The notes under the pieces: model-generated
The model's database searches: none
Seen by the model: only the letters and a program-made list of their open reading frames with translations
What the model was told of the DNA's origin: nothing
From: Gammaproteobacteria bacterium
GTDB lineage: Bacteria; Pseudomonadota; Gammaproteobacteria; S012-40
Length of the DNA stretch: 43,481 nt
Assembly (NCBI GenBank): GCA_919902765.1
Contig: CAKKRP010000006.1
Coordinates: 1-43,481 of the forward strand
Direction of reading: 5' to 3'
Made by a program: the position numbers and the translations under genes
In this document: piece by piece, positions 9,420 through 15,355 of the stretch
How the letters are laid out: every line of letters starts with the position of its first letter
Position numbering within the stretch: position 1 is the first letter of the stretch

Positions 9420-9662
9420 TTAACCGCGCAGGCGTCCACATCTCAACTCCAACCATTTTCCACAAGAGTCGTCCCCGCTGGGACAATGAATTGGACTCAT
9501 AAATTTCGTATGTTCCACCACGATTCGGGAGCGGCAAGCGATTACGCATACAAATGTCGATGGTGAAGTTGTTACCGGAACCCAGCCGGTAAAAGCAAAG
9601 GCCATTTGGCTAGCACTTAAAAAGCTTAACGCTGCAATAGCAGTCCAAATATATTTTTTCAT
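9420..9662 (-). CDS. Small exported protein, last recognisable integron cassette
   Basis: An 80-residue protein with a clear signal peptide (MKKYIWTAIAALSF ... MAFA). The predicted mature part of about 57 residues contains four cysteines (CVIACRSR, HCPSGDDSC) and a C-terminal CGRLRG; disulfides are likely if it is exported. The start ATG at 9662 has GGTGAG upstream. The gene begins 25 bp after the attC core at 9688-9695, so it reads as a cassette gene transcribed away from intI. Function unknown, and I recognise no family. The 3' end runs into a decayed repeat, so the reading frame may itself be shortened or altered. Confidence 0.5.
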   Translation of the reverse strand: MKKYIWTAIAALSFLSASQMAFAFTGWVPVTTSPSTFVCVIACRSRIVVEHTKFMSPIHCPSGDDSCGKWLELRCGRLRG

Positions 9663-9687
9663 AGTTCACTCACCAAGCCGAATAGCG

Positions 9688-9783
9688 CCCCTAACGTTCC
9701 AGCCCAGCGGCGCCCCGTTTTTTGGGGCGTAAGCTGCGGTGCCGAGTTAGGCCCATGCCGCGTGGGCTTGCAACTGACTAACT
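9688..9783 (-). other. Integron attC site
   Basis: On the plus strand the site starts with CCCCTAAC (9688-9695) and contains GTTAGGC (9746-9752). Read on the minus strand these are a perfect RYYYAAC box (GCCTAAC) and a GTTAGGG core where IntI would cut between G and TT. An inner stem GCCCC/GGGGC closes on a T-run. A second, longer stem pairs GTTCCAGCCCAGCGGC with the arm ending TGGGCTTGCAAC (to about 9776), with unpaired extra bases on one arm, as in attC hairpins. Near-identical copies lie at 10217 and 11621. Confidence 0.8.
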
Positions 9784-9883
9784 AAACGCTCGCAACTGCC
9801 GGGCGATTCGCGCGATGACGAAGCATCGCACACCCAAACAAAATTCACATCTGGCGCAATTCGCTTTGCGATTGCATCAGCCC

Positions 9884-10210
9884 TCACTTCGTTATAGTCA
9901 AGTGATATTCGTTTGCTCGAACCGAATTTAGATCGGTATTACAGTACACTTCATTGAACGTAATTTTATTACCCGTTGCAAGCGCTGAAAGTGCCATCGC
10001 ATATATATCTTTATAATATGGATCACTGTCTAACACCACAAACGACTTTGATGTAGGACAAATAGTCGATACATCCACCGTCACTAGGACTCGATTCGGA
10101 ACACCAGGGTCGGCGCCATTATAAACAGCCACATCGACTACATGGCCTGTCGCTGCATAGGAATTGGAGCCAATCAGGCAGGCTATTAAAGCAATAATTT
10201 TGAATTTCAT
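9884..10210 (-). CDS. Small exported protein of unknown function, integron cassette
   Basis: A 108-residue protein with a standard signal peptide (MKFKIIALIACLIGSNSYAA). The mature part of about 88 residues is beta-rich (TGHVVDVAVYNG, NRVLVTVDVST) and has two cysteines (STICPTS, VYCNTD) that could form a disulfide in the periplasm. The pattern AMALSALATGNKITF recalls short periplasmic proteins of environmental proteobacteria, but I cannot name a family. It starts 7 bp from the attC core at 10217, inside the cassette array, and is probably read from the cassette promoter or a weak promoter of its own. No partner gene is present in the cassette. Confidence 0.7.
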   Translation of the reverse strand: MKFKIIALIACLIGSNSYAATGHVVDVAVYNGADPGVPNRVLVTVDVSTICPTSKSFVVLDSDPYYKDIYAMALSALATGNKITFNEVYCNTDLNSVRANEYHLTITK

Positions 10211-10216
10211 CTAATC

Positions 10217-10312
10217 CCCCTAACGTTCCAGCCCAGCGGCGCCCCGTTTTTTGGGGCGTAAGCTGCGGTGCCGAGTTAGGCCAGTGCAGCTTGGGCTTGC
10301 AACTGATTAACT
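10217..10312 (-). other. Integron attC site
   Basis: Same architecture as the copies at 9688 and 11621: CCCCTAAC at 10217-10224, inner stem GCCCC/GGGGC around a T-run, GTTAGGC at 10275-10281, and an outer arm TGGGCTTGCAAC near 10293-10304 that can pair back to GTTCCAGCCC. It closes the two-gene Tlde1-like cassette on its 3' side. Confidence 0.8.
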
Positions 10313-10619
10313 CAACACTCGCAACTGCTGGGCGATTCGTGCGATTTAACACTACCGCACACCCAAAACATTCAACACCTGTTTGCAGCGTTGACTTTCA
10401 ATTTAGCACAACACCAACGCGTGGCGTTGCATTCAAAAGAAACATTGCAAACAACATCACTTGCGCACTAAATTGTGATGATAACACTCATTCGTTCAAC
10501 AACATCACAAACTCAAACGCATGATCAAACACACCCATTCATGCGATAAATTCAACGTTTTTCGTGACACACAAAAAAACAATGTACAAAAAACGCTGGT
10601 CTAACGCGGGATTATGCGG
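10313..10619. other. ORF-less tail of the two-gene cassette
   Basis: About 300 bp without a credible gene. The plus strand is rich in A and C. It holds the perfect inverted repeat CAACGC-GTG-GCGTTG at 10415-10429, which resembles a short stretch I remember from Vibrio cholerae VCR repeats. A GTTRRRY-type core (GTTAGAC on the minus strand) lies at 10601-10607, just before the stop of the neighbouring gene. It could be the relic of an ORF-less cassette with a decayed attC. Confidence 0.4.
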
Positions 10620-11219
10620 TTATTCAAAAACAGGAGGATTTACGCCGCCTTCCATGAAAAAATCAGTCACGTCGGTCGAAGGCGAAAGAATTGAACGAAA
10701 AGGCTTTCCGTTACTAATGAGCCACTCCGCAACATAAAGACCACCCTGGCCGGAAAATATTCCGCGCAAGACGCAGGAGCCTGAGTCATAACAATGCGCC
10801 GCCATGTACTTTCGACCGTTATAATCCGCGCTGTATTCCAATGGTCGACCACCCAACGCGTTATACATATTGGTTGTTTCAAGATCATAGGATTTGCCCT
10901 CCGCGCGCAGCGTGAGTTTCGCAAGATAGGAGTAGGGTGTGGGTGGGTTACCGGTTGCGCCGAACGGCGTGGTGCCGTTGACCAAGCCCACAGTGAAATC
11001 TTTGCAGTAGTCGCGGCGTTTTTCATCTACAACAACGGCGCGTTCCACGAGCTGTACCACAACGTTTTCCGCCAGCCGCAATTCAACCCGGTACTCTTTA
11101 AGTTTCTTCAGTGGGACCTGCTCGATACTTATGCCCTGTGGGCACAGGTTTTCAGAATTTGCTGCCGGGACGTGCGAAAACAGCAGCGGCAGCAACAACG
11201 CTCCAAGAATTTTATGCAC
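10620..11219 (-). CDS. Periplasmic candidate immunity protein of the Tlde1-like toxin
   Basis: A 199-residue protein with a signal peptide (MHKILGALLLPLLFSHVPA), so it should act in the periplasm. The mature part has four cysteines (LCPQG, YCKDF, HCYDSGSC), suiting an exported fold with disulfides. It starts only 4 bp after the stop of the Tlde1-like gene, in one cassette with no attC between them, so the two are co-transcribed and move together. Known Tlde1 effectors act on periplasmic peptidoglycan precursors and are blocked by a periplasmic partner (Tldi1). The immunity role rests on this pairing and on the signal peptide; I do not recognise the fold itself. Confidence 0.65.
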   Translation of the reverse strand: MHKILGALLLPLLFSHVPAANSENLCPQGISIEQVPLKKLKEYRVELRLAENVVVQLVERAVVVDEKRRDYCKDFTVGLVNGTTPFGATGNPPTPYSYLAKLTLRAEGKSYDLETTNMYNALGGRPLEYSADYNGRKYMAAHCYDSGSCVLRGIFSGQGGLYVAEWLISNGKPFRSILSPSTDVTDFFMEGGVNPPVFE

Positions 11220-11223
11220 GGCG

Positions 11224-11589
11224 TTACCTCACCACATCCAGCATGTTGTCACCGCTAGCAAATATTCGGGTTCTGATATCAAACGGAAGAATAATACAAC
11301 CCTCCGACGCGTTTCCTAAATTGCTATGCTTGTCACCGTGGATTAGAAAATCCTTGCGACCGTATGCGCCGTGCGCATAGGGGGTGAGAGGGACGGCAAA
11401 TCGTCCTACCTTGCCGCTGTAATACGGCTGGCCGATACGCCACGAGCCGCGCGGTATTGGACCCTGATCTTTAAGGTGTTCCATATCGGGTCGATTTTTT
11501 GCGGAACCTTTACCTGAATAGCCTTTGTCGTATACCAGCACACCATTATGACGTAGTTCTCCAGAGCCTTGCGAATATTCCCATGGCAT
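11224..11589 (-). CDS. Tlde1-like (DUF2778) L,D-transpeptidase-fold toxin
   Basis: A 121-residue protein resembling the DUF2778/Tlde1 effectors, which use an L,D-transpeptidase-like active site to cleave or exchange D-amino acids on peptidoglycan stem peptides of rival cells. The N-terminus MPWEYSQGSGELRHNG and the PIPRGSWRIG strand are typical. The active-site His and Cys are visible in FLIHGDKHS and SEGCIIL. It has no signal peptide, as expected for a cargo delivered by a type VI system; no such system is in this window. The start at 11589 has an excellent GGAGG site 6 nt upstream. It is the first gene of a cassette and is followed at once by a periplasmic candidate immunity gene. Confidence 0.85.
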   Translation of the reverse strand: MPWEYSQGSGELRHNGVLVYDKGYSGKGSAKNRPDMEHLKDQGPIPRGSWRIGQPYYSGKVGRFAVPLTPYAHGAYGRKDFLIHGDKHSNLGNASEGCIILPFDIRTRIFASGDNMLDVVR

Positions 11590-11620
11590 TGCGAACCTCC
11601 TTTTTTGGCAGACTCTAAGC

Positions 11621-11716
11621 CCCCTAACGTTCCAGCCCAGCGGCGCCCCGTTTTTTGGGGCGTAAGCTGCGGCGCAGAGTTAGGCCAGTGCCGCTTGGGC
11701 TTGCAACTGATTAACT
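11621..11716 (-). other. Integron attC site
   Basis: CCCCTAAC at 11621-11628, inner stem GCCCC/GGGGC around a T-run, GTTAGGC at 11679-11685, and an outer pairing arm TGGGCTTGCAAC ending near 11707. The first 60 bp are almost identical to the copies at 9688 and 10217. The next 130 bp (to 11818) also resemble those copies, so the shared block is longer than a minimal attC. Confidence 0.8.
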
Positions 11717-11818
11717 AAACGCTCGCAACTGCCGGGCGATTCGTGCGATGAATTTCACCGCGCACCCAAAACAAAATTCACATTCGGCGCAATATGCTTT
11801 GCATTGCGCCCTACTCCA

Positions 11819-12181
11819 CTATGGCAATATTTCAATCCAAAAAAGTGTACATTCATTTAAGGTGTTATTACTTGTCGTCGAATTAAAATTCCCTATTCTA
11901 ACCTTTCGCTTTGCCATTTGCGCAGATAGTGCAAGAGACAGATTCTGCTTATCAAGCGCACGTATCGCCAAGATTGAGTAACCCTCAGTATCTGGCGACT
12001 TATTACAACCAACTACCGATCCTGCATCCCCTTTGAAATATAAAAGCGTCGCACCCGCCATGTCGCCAGTATAAATTGAACCGAATGAGCGCAGTCGCTC
12101 AATAGTACCTAACTCTTCGTTTCCGTACGCTGCGAACGGTAAAAGAAGTGCGGTCACAATAATTAGAAAAAATATTTTCAT
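11819..12181 (-). CDS. Small exported protein of unknown function, second integron cassette
   Basis: A 120-residue protein from the ATG at 12181, chosen because the signal peptide (MKIFFLIIVTALLLPFAAYG) begins there; an in-frame ATG six codons upstream lies almost against the attC core. The mature part of about 100 residues has two cysteines (VVGCNKS, LNECTLF) and an alpha/beta pattern with no motif I recognise. It lies between a divergent attC at 12201-12281 and the common-type attC at 11621, so it is a cassette of its own. Likely periplasmic or secreted. Function unknown. Confidence 0.7.
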   Translation of the reverse strand: MKIFFLIIVTALLLPFAAYGNEELGTIERLRSFGSIYTGDMAGATLLYFKGDAGSVVGCNKSPDTEGYSILAIRALDKQNLSLALSAQMAKRKVRIGNFNSTTSNNTLNECTLFWIEILP

Positions 12182-12200
12182 ACAACCTATTCCCGCCATC

Positions 12201-12281
12201 CCCTAACGTTCGCCATAACCGGCGTGCAAAAGCAGAGCGAAGCGGCGCTTTTGCACGTCCGAGTTGATGGCGTTGTTAGGC
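12201..12281 (-). other. Integron attC site of a different type, after the first cassette
   Basis: The plus strand starts with CCCTAAC (12201-12207) and ends with GTTAGGC (12275-12281). Inside, GCCATAAC pairs with GTTGATGGC leaving one extra base, the classic L-box pairing of attC. A long inner stem joins GTGCAAAAGC and GCTTTTGCAC. The stop codon of the first cassette gene (TAA, 12276-12278 complement) lies in the outer box, as is common for cassettes. Its interior differs from the three other attC sites, which suggests separate acquisition of the first cassette. Confidence 0.9.
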
Positions 12282-12707
12282 GGTTGTTTTGTTTTCATCG
12301 ATTCTGGTTATCGGGATAACTTGAACCCCGCTTGGGTAAATATAAAGGCCGTGATAACACTGATTGATTCGAAGATGGCCGGGGGCATCTGTTTTGTTTC
12401 TTCTGTGCATGACGTTCCAGTTGGCGCTCTCCAAATTATTTTCAAAGCATAGCCACTCAATTTCAATGTCAGGCACCACGGCGCAGAGCTGTGACACAAT
12501 TGCTTCTCTGTGTGAAGGGAGGCAGTAGGCGATTTCTTCTACGATGCAGCTGCCACCAGACGCCAGATGTTTTAGCATTTTCTGTTTGATGGTCTTGTCC
12601 CCTTCGGTTCCCTCGAAAATCTCGGCACCACTTTTCCTTTTCAATTCCTCCGCGAGGAAAGACTTTCCAGAGCCAGCGAGACCAAGAAGAAACGTTACTT
12701 TTGCCAC
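12276..12707 (-). CDS. P-loop nucleotide kinase-like protein, first integron cassette
   Basis: A 143-residue cytoplasmic protein with a Walker A motif near the N-terminus (FLLGLAGSGKSF), of the AAA/adenylate-kinase-like P-loop class. It probably binds ATP or GTP; the substrate cannot be told. A hydrophobic strand ending in acidic residues (CIVEEIAYCL) may serve as Walker B, and HRRNKTDAPGH may be a lid or substrate region. The start is the GTG at 12707, 26 bp inside the cassette boundary, with GGGACGAAAG upstream. As the cassette nearest attI it should be the most strongly expressed from the cassette promoter and the most recent arrival. There is no clear toxin signature, although small P-loop kinases also include zeta-type toxins. 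Confidence 0.75.
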   Translation of the reverse strand: MAKVTFLLGLAGSGKSFLAEELKRKSGAEIFEGTEGDKTIKQKMLKHLASGGSCIVEEIAYCLPSHREAIVSQLCAVVPDIEIEWLCFENNLESANWNVMHRRNKTDAPGHLRINQCYHGLYIYPSGVQVIPITRIDENKTTA

Positions 12708-12732
12708 CTTTCGTCCCGATATGTTTTCAACC

Positions 12733-12739
12733 GCCTAAC
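12733..12739 (-). other. attI/first-cassette junction core
   Basis: The minus strand reads GTTAGGC here, matching the GTTRRRY core with the cut between G and TT. It lies 26 bp before the first cassette gene and about 290 bp from the intI start, a distance like that in mobile integrons. A second GTTAGGC lies at 12937-12943, closer to intI, and could be an alternative core. A CCCCC-TAAT-GGGGG hairpin lies between 12748 and 12763. Confidence 0.7.
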
Positions 12740-12772
12740 ATGAATTCGCCCCCCTAATGGGGGCACCCAAAC

Positions 12773-12786
12773 ACACCAATTGGTGT
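12773..12786. promoter_or_regulatory. 14-bp perfect palindrome in the attI region
   Basis: ACACCAATTGGTGT is a perfect palindrome between the cassette promoter and the attI core. It could be an operator or an extra binding site; no LexA-type box (CTGT-N8-ACAG) is seen anywhere between intI and the array. Confidence 0.35.
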
Positions 12787-12980
12787 ATAACACGCAAAGG
12801 CAGGAAAAAACTACGGCTGTAGGATGTGACCCAACGAAGACAATGAGGAAGTCAGAATACGGACGAGAAACGATTAATTGAACATCGTGCAACGTTCATA
12901 TTGTTCTGTCTTTTCAATTGTTTTCGGTTGGATGATGCCTAACCGATTGTTTTTTTCCTCCCGTTTTTGTATTGTTGTTG

Positions 12981-13010
12981 ATACTAACACCCACTTTATT
13001 TTGATGTCAA
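12981..13010 (-). promoter_or_regulatory. Candidate cassette promoter Pc
   Basis: On the minus strand, TTGACA (13005-13010) and TAGTAT (12981-12986) are separated by 18 bp, a strong sigma-70 pattern. It points into the cassette array and lies just in front of the intI start, where integrons place Pc. It overlaps the region from which intI must be transcribed in the other direction. Confidence 0.65.
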
Positions 13011-13024
13011 CAAGGATTGTTGTT

Positions 13025-14068
13025 ATGCCCCCTAATGGATTGGAGAAAAACGACACGCGACTTCGCAACATTAACAGCAACCATAAATCCGAGCGCAGCA
13101 CTGGGAATTCCGCACCCCGATTGCTCGATCAAGTGCGCGATGCGATACGTGTGCGGCATTACAGCCTGCGCACCGAACAATCTTATCTTGGGTGGATTAA
13201 GCGCTACATTTTATTTCACAACAAAACGCACCCCAAGGACATGGGCGTGGCGCATGTGGAGGCTTTTTTGTCGCATTTGGCGGTGCAAGGTCAGGTGGCA
13301 GCTTCTACGCAAAACCAAGCCTTATCGTCGATTTTATTTTTATACAAAGAGGTGTTGAAAACGGCGTTGCCGTGGCTGGATAACGTGGTGCGCGCTAAAC
13401 GCCCAGCGCATTTGCCGGTTGTGCTGACGGTGGCAGAGACGCAGGTCATCCTCGCGCGCGTGGAGGGTGCGGCGGGGCTGGTGATTCGATTGCTGTATGG
13501 CACCGGTTTGCGTTTGGCGGAGGGCTTGCGGTTGCGCATTAAAGATATCGACTTTGCGCAACGCTCGATTATCGTGCGTGATGGCAAGGGGCAAAAAGAT
13601 CGTATTACGATGTTACCCGAAAAGTTGATCGAGCCATTGCGCGCGCATTTGCACGTAGTGAAGGCCTTGCACGAACAACATCTCGCCACTGGCGGCGGCG
13701 ATGTCTATTTACCGCACGCGTTGGAACGTAAATATCCGCACGCGAATCGTGAGTGGCTGTGGCAATATGTGTTTCCCGCGCGCGATGTTTCAGTAGACCC
13801 GCGCAGCGGTGCGGTGCGTCGCCATCACATCGACGAGAAGGCGGTGCAGCGCGCAATGCAGCACGCGGCGCGCGCCTCGGGCGTGGGCAAACATGCGACG
13901 CCGCATACCTTGCGCCATTCATTTGCGACGCATTTGTTGGAAGCGGGTTATGACATCCGCACGGTGCAAGAACTGTTAGGCCACAAAGATGTGCGCACGA
14001 CGATGATTTATACGCATGTGTTAAATCGCGGCGGCAAAGGTGTGTTGAGTCCGTTGGATCGGTGGTGA
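13025..14068 (+). CDS. intI: Integron integrase IntI
   Basis: Site-specific tyrosine recombinase that excises and inserts cassettes at attI and attC. The 347-residue reading from the ATG at 13025 (AAGGA 8 nt upstream) is preferred; the frame is open to an ATG at 12878, but that adds a non-conserved stretch. Residues 31-125 are the SAM-like N-terminal domain ([20 protein letters not shown]). The catalytic set is visible: R163 (GTGLRLAE), H294 and R297 (HTLRHSF), H320 (LLGHKD) and Y329 (MIYTHV). The insertion unique to IntI, with [13 protein letters not shown], lies near 232-250 and separates it from XerC/D. It is divergent from the cassettes, as in known integrons. All active-site residues are intact, so it is probably functional. 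Confidence 0.95.
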   Translation: MPPNGLEKNDTRLRNINSNHKSERSTGNSAPRLLDQVRDAIRVRHYSLRTEQSYLGWIKRYILFHNKTHPKDMGVAHVEAFLSHLAVQGQVAASTQNQALSSILFLYKEVLKTALPWLDNVVRAKRPAHLPVVLTVAETQVILARVEGAAGLVIRLLYGTGLRLAEGLRLRIKDIDFAQRSIIVRDGKGQKDRITMLPEKLIEPLRAHLHVVKALHEQHLATGGGDVYLPHALERKYPHANREWLWQYVFPARDVSVDPRSGAVRRHHIDEKAVQRAMQHAARASGVGKHATPHTLRHSFATHLLEAGYDIRTVQELLGHKDVRTTMIYTHVLNRGGKGVLSPLDRW

Positions 14069-14229
14069 GTGCGCAACCTGGGATTTTGCACAAGGCGCTT
14101 GATGCTGGCACCTAATTATTGCATTCGATAAACTACAGCCCTATCAAGACTAGGCCGCTATTATGGTATACTATAAACTGTAAGCAACGAGATATATTCA
14201 GTAATTTTTCTATAGAGGTACTTTAAACT

Positions 14230-14427
14230 ATGGAACAGATTGTCAATCTACATATTGAGAAATTGCCGGAAGGTGTCTATCTCGCCACTTCCGATGATGT
14301 GCCTGGCCTGGTCGCCCAGGGTCGTACCGTTATGGAAACCTTGGAAATTGCTCGTGATGTAGCTAAAAAATTATTGGAGGCGCAATCCGAGCGTCAAGGT
14401 TCGCTCAAACTCAAAGAAAATCGTTGA
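14230..14427 (+). CDS. HicB-like antitoxin without a visible HicA
   Basis: A 65-residue protein with the HicB/DUF1902 fold pattern: a degenerate RNase H-like strand set (NLHIEKLPEGVYLATSDDVPGLVAQG) followed by a helix (METLEIARDVAKKLLEAQ). HicB proteins neutralise the HicA mRNA interferase and repress their own operon. No hicA-sized frame with the usual features lies on either side, so this is an orphan or belongs to another toxin. It has no DNA-binding extension at the C-terminus. A -10-like TATACT lies about 60 bp upstream (near 14166). It precedes a VapBC-type pair by about 100 bp. Confidence 0.7.
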   Translation: MEQIVNLHIEKLPEGVYLATSDDVPGLVAQGRTVMETLEIARDVAKKLLEAQSERQGSLKLKENR

Positions 14428-14529
14428 TATTAATATTGATGTAACTTTTATATATAAAGCCGATATATACTGTATACTTGATGCCGAACTGTAGATACAA
14501 AGTCACTACCAATTACAAAGGTGAACCGT

Positions 14530-14763
14530 ATGAATGCCATAGTGATTGAACATGTAAAAGTGAGCGAACTGCCCGAAGATTGGCGAACACGATTACACGC
14601 CGCTGCTAACGCATGCGTCACTGTACGCATAGAGGAAGAAACTGCGTCGCGCGAGACCACTCATGAATCCGCCGAGAACCCCTTGTTTGGTATGTGGCAA
14701 GACCGTGAGGAAATGCAGGATGTGAAAGGCCATGTGCGAAAATTGCGCGCGCCTCGCTTTTAA
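14530..14763 (+). CDS. VapB-type antitoxin
   Basis: A 77-residue protein from the ATG at 14530, chosen because AAAGGTGA lies 5 nt upstream; a GTG three codons earlier overlaps that site. The N-terminal part should give dimerisation. The C-terminal LFGMWQDREEMQDVKGHVRKLRAPRF is the toxin-wrapping tail I know from antitoxins paired with PIN toxins. Its stop overlaps the start of the toxin gene (TAATG), so the two are translated together and form an autoregulated toxin-antitoxin operon. Such pairs commonly lie near integrons and other mobile DNA, where they may stabilise the region. Confidence 0.8.
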   Translation: MNAIVIEHVKVSELPEDWRTRLHAAANACVTVRIEEETASRETTHESAENPLFGMWQDREEMQDVKGHVRKLRAPRF

Positions 14764-15152
14764 TGACTATCATGATATTAATCGATTCGGATGTCTTAAT
14801 TTGGCTCACGCGGGGTCATACTGGTGCTAAGGAGCGTTTGGGGCAGGTCAACCCGTGGCGAATTTCAACGCTTACCTATATGGAACTTGCCCAAGGTTGT
14901 CGTAACAAGGACGAACTCGTGCGTATAAAACGCGGATTCGCAATGCAGCAAACTGAAATATTGCCGGTTACGCCAGCGATCTCTGAACATGCAATGGCAC
15001 TCATTGATGAACACGCACTCGCGGATGGCCTTCTACTCGCAGATGCGCTTATCGCCGCAACCGCGATTGAACACCAGCTTACGTTGCTGACGGGCAACGC
15101 TCGGCATTTTGCCGCAATTGCACAACTTAAAATTGAACGGTTTGATCCATAA
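14763..15152 (+). CDS. VapC-type PIN-domain ribonuclease toxin
   Basis: A 129-residue PIN-domain protein (126 if the ATG at 14772 is used). PIN toxins cleave RNA, often tRNA or rRNA, using Mg2+ held by acidic residues. The expected acids are visible: ILIDSDVLIW at the start, TYMELAQG in the middle, and LLLADALIAATAI and LTLLTGNARHF towards the end. The active site seems intact. The start overlaps the stop of the antitoxin gene by one base. It lies about 700 bp past the end of intI. The RNA target cannot be read from the sequence. Confidence 0.88.
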   Translation: MTIMILIDSDVLIWLTRGHTGAKERLGQVNPWRISTLTYMELAQGCRNKDELVRIKRGFAMQQTEILPVTPAISEHAMALIDEHALADGLLLADALIAATAIEHQLTLLTGNARHFAAIAQLKIERFDP

Positions 15153-15273
15153 TCTATTGTCAAGCATCCGCTGCAAACCTATTCATTCTAAATTTAGCGG
15201 TGTTGAATATCTCAACACTTGCAGGTGCCACAGACTCCTCGTAAATGACTGTTATTAATATGTAACGCCTTCT

Positions 15274-15354
15274 TCACTCATCATTCTCTTCCGCCAAAAA
15301 CACCATAATGCCTAGAAAAATCGCTACAATTGAAAACACGGCCATGTTTGCCAT
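15274..15354 (-). CDS. 26-residue predicted membrane microprotein
   Basis: A very short frame that starts one base after the stop of the membrane gene at 15356 (TAA-a-ATG), with a GAGGAA site in the last codons of that gene. The product has one hydrophobic helix (VFSIVAIFLGIMVFLA) and an acidic C-terminus (EENDE). The spacing, ribosome site and transmembrane helix make a real, translationally coupled gene plausible; it may be a small subunit or stabiliser of the upstream membrane protein. I know no named family for it. The stretch 15153-15273 holds nothing I recognise. Confidence 0.5.
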   Translation of the reverse strand: MANMAVFSIVAIFLGIMVFLAEENDE

Positions 15355-15355
15355 T

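Noticed and set aside
9200..9439. 79-codon minus-strand frame between the RHS gene and the last cassette.
   Set aside because: It runs through a decayed repeat, overlaps the cassette gene and has no ribosome site or recognisable product.
12695..12892. 65-codon minus-strand frame across the attI core.
   Set aside because: It spans attI and overlaps the start of the first cassette gene out of frame; no family pattern.
12878..13024. N-terminal extension of IntI by 49 codons.
   Set aside because: The extension is hydrophobic and unlike IntI N-termini, while the ATG at 13025 has a ribosome site; the extension region also holds the cassette promoter.
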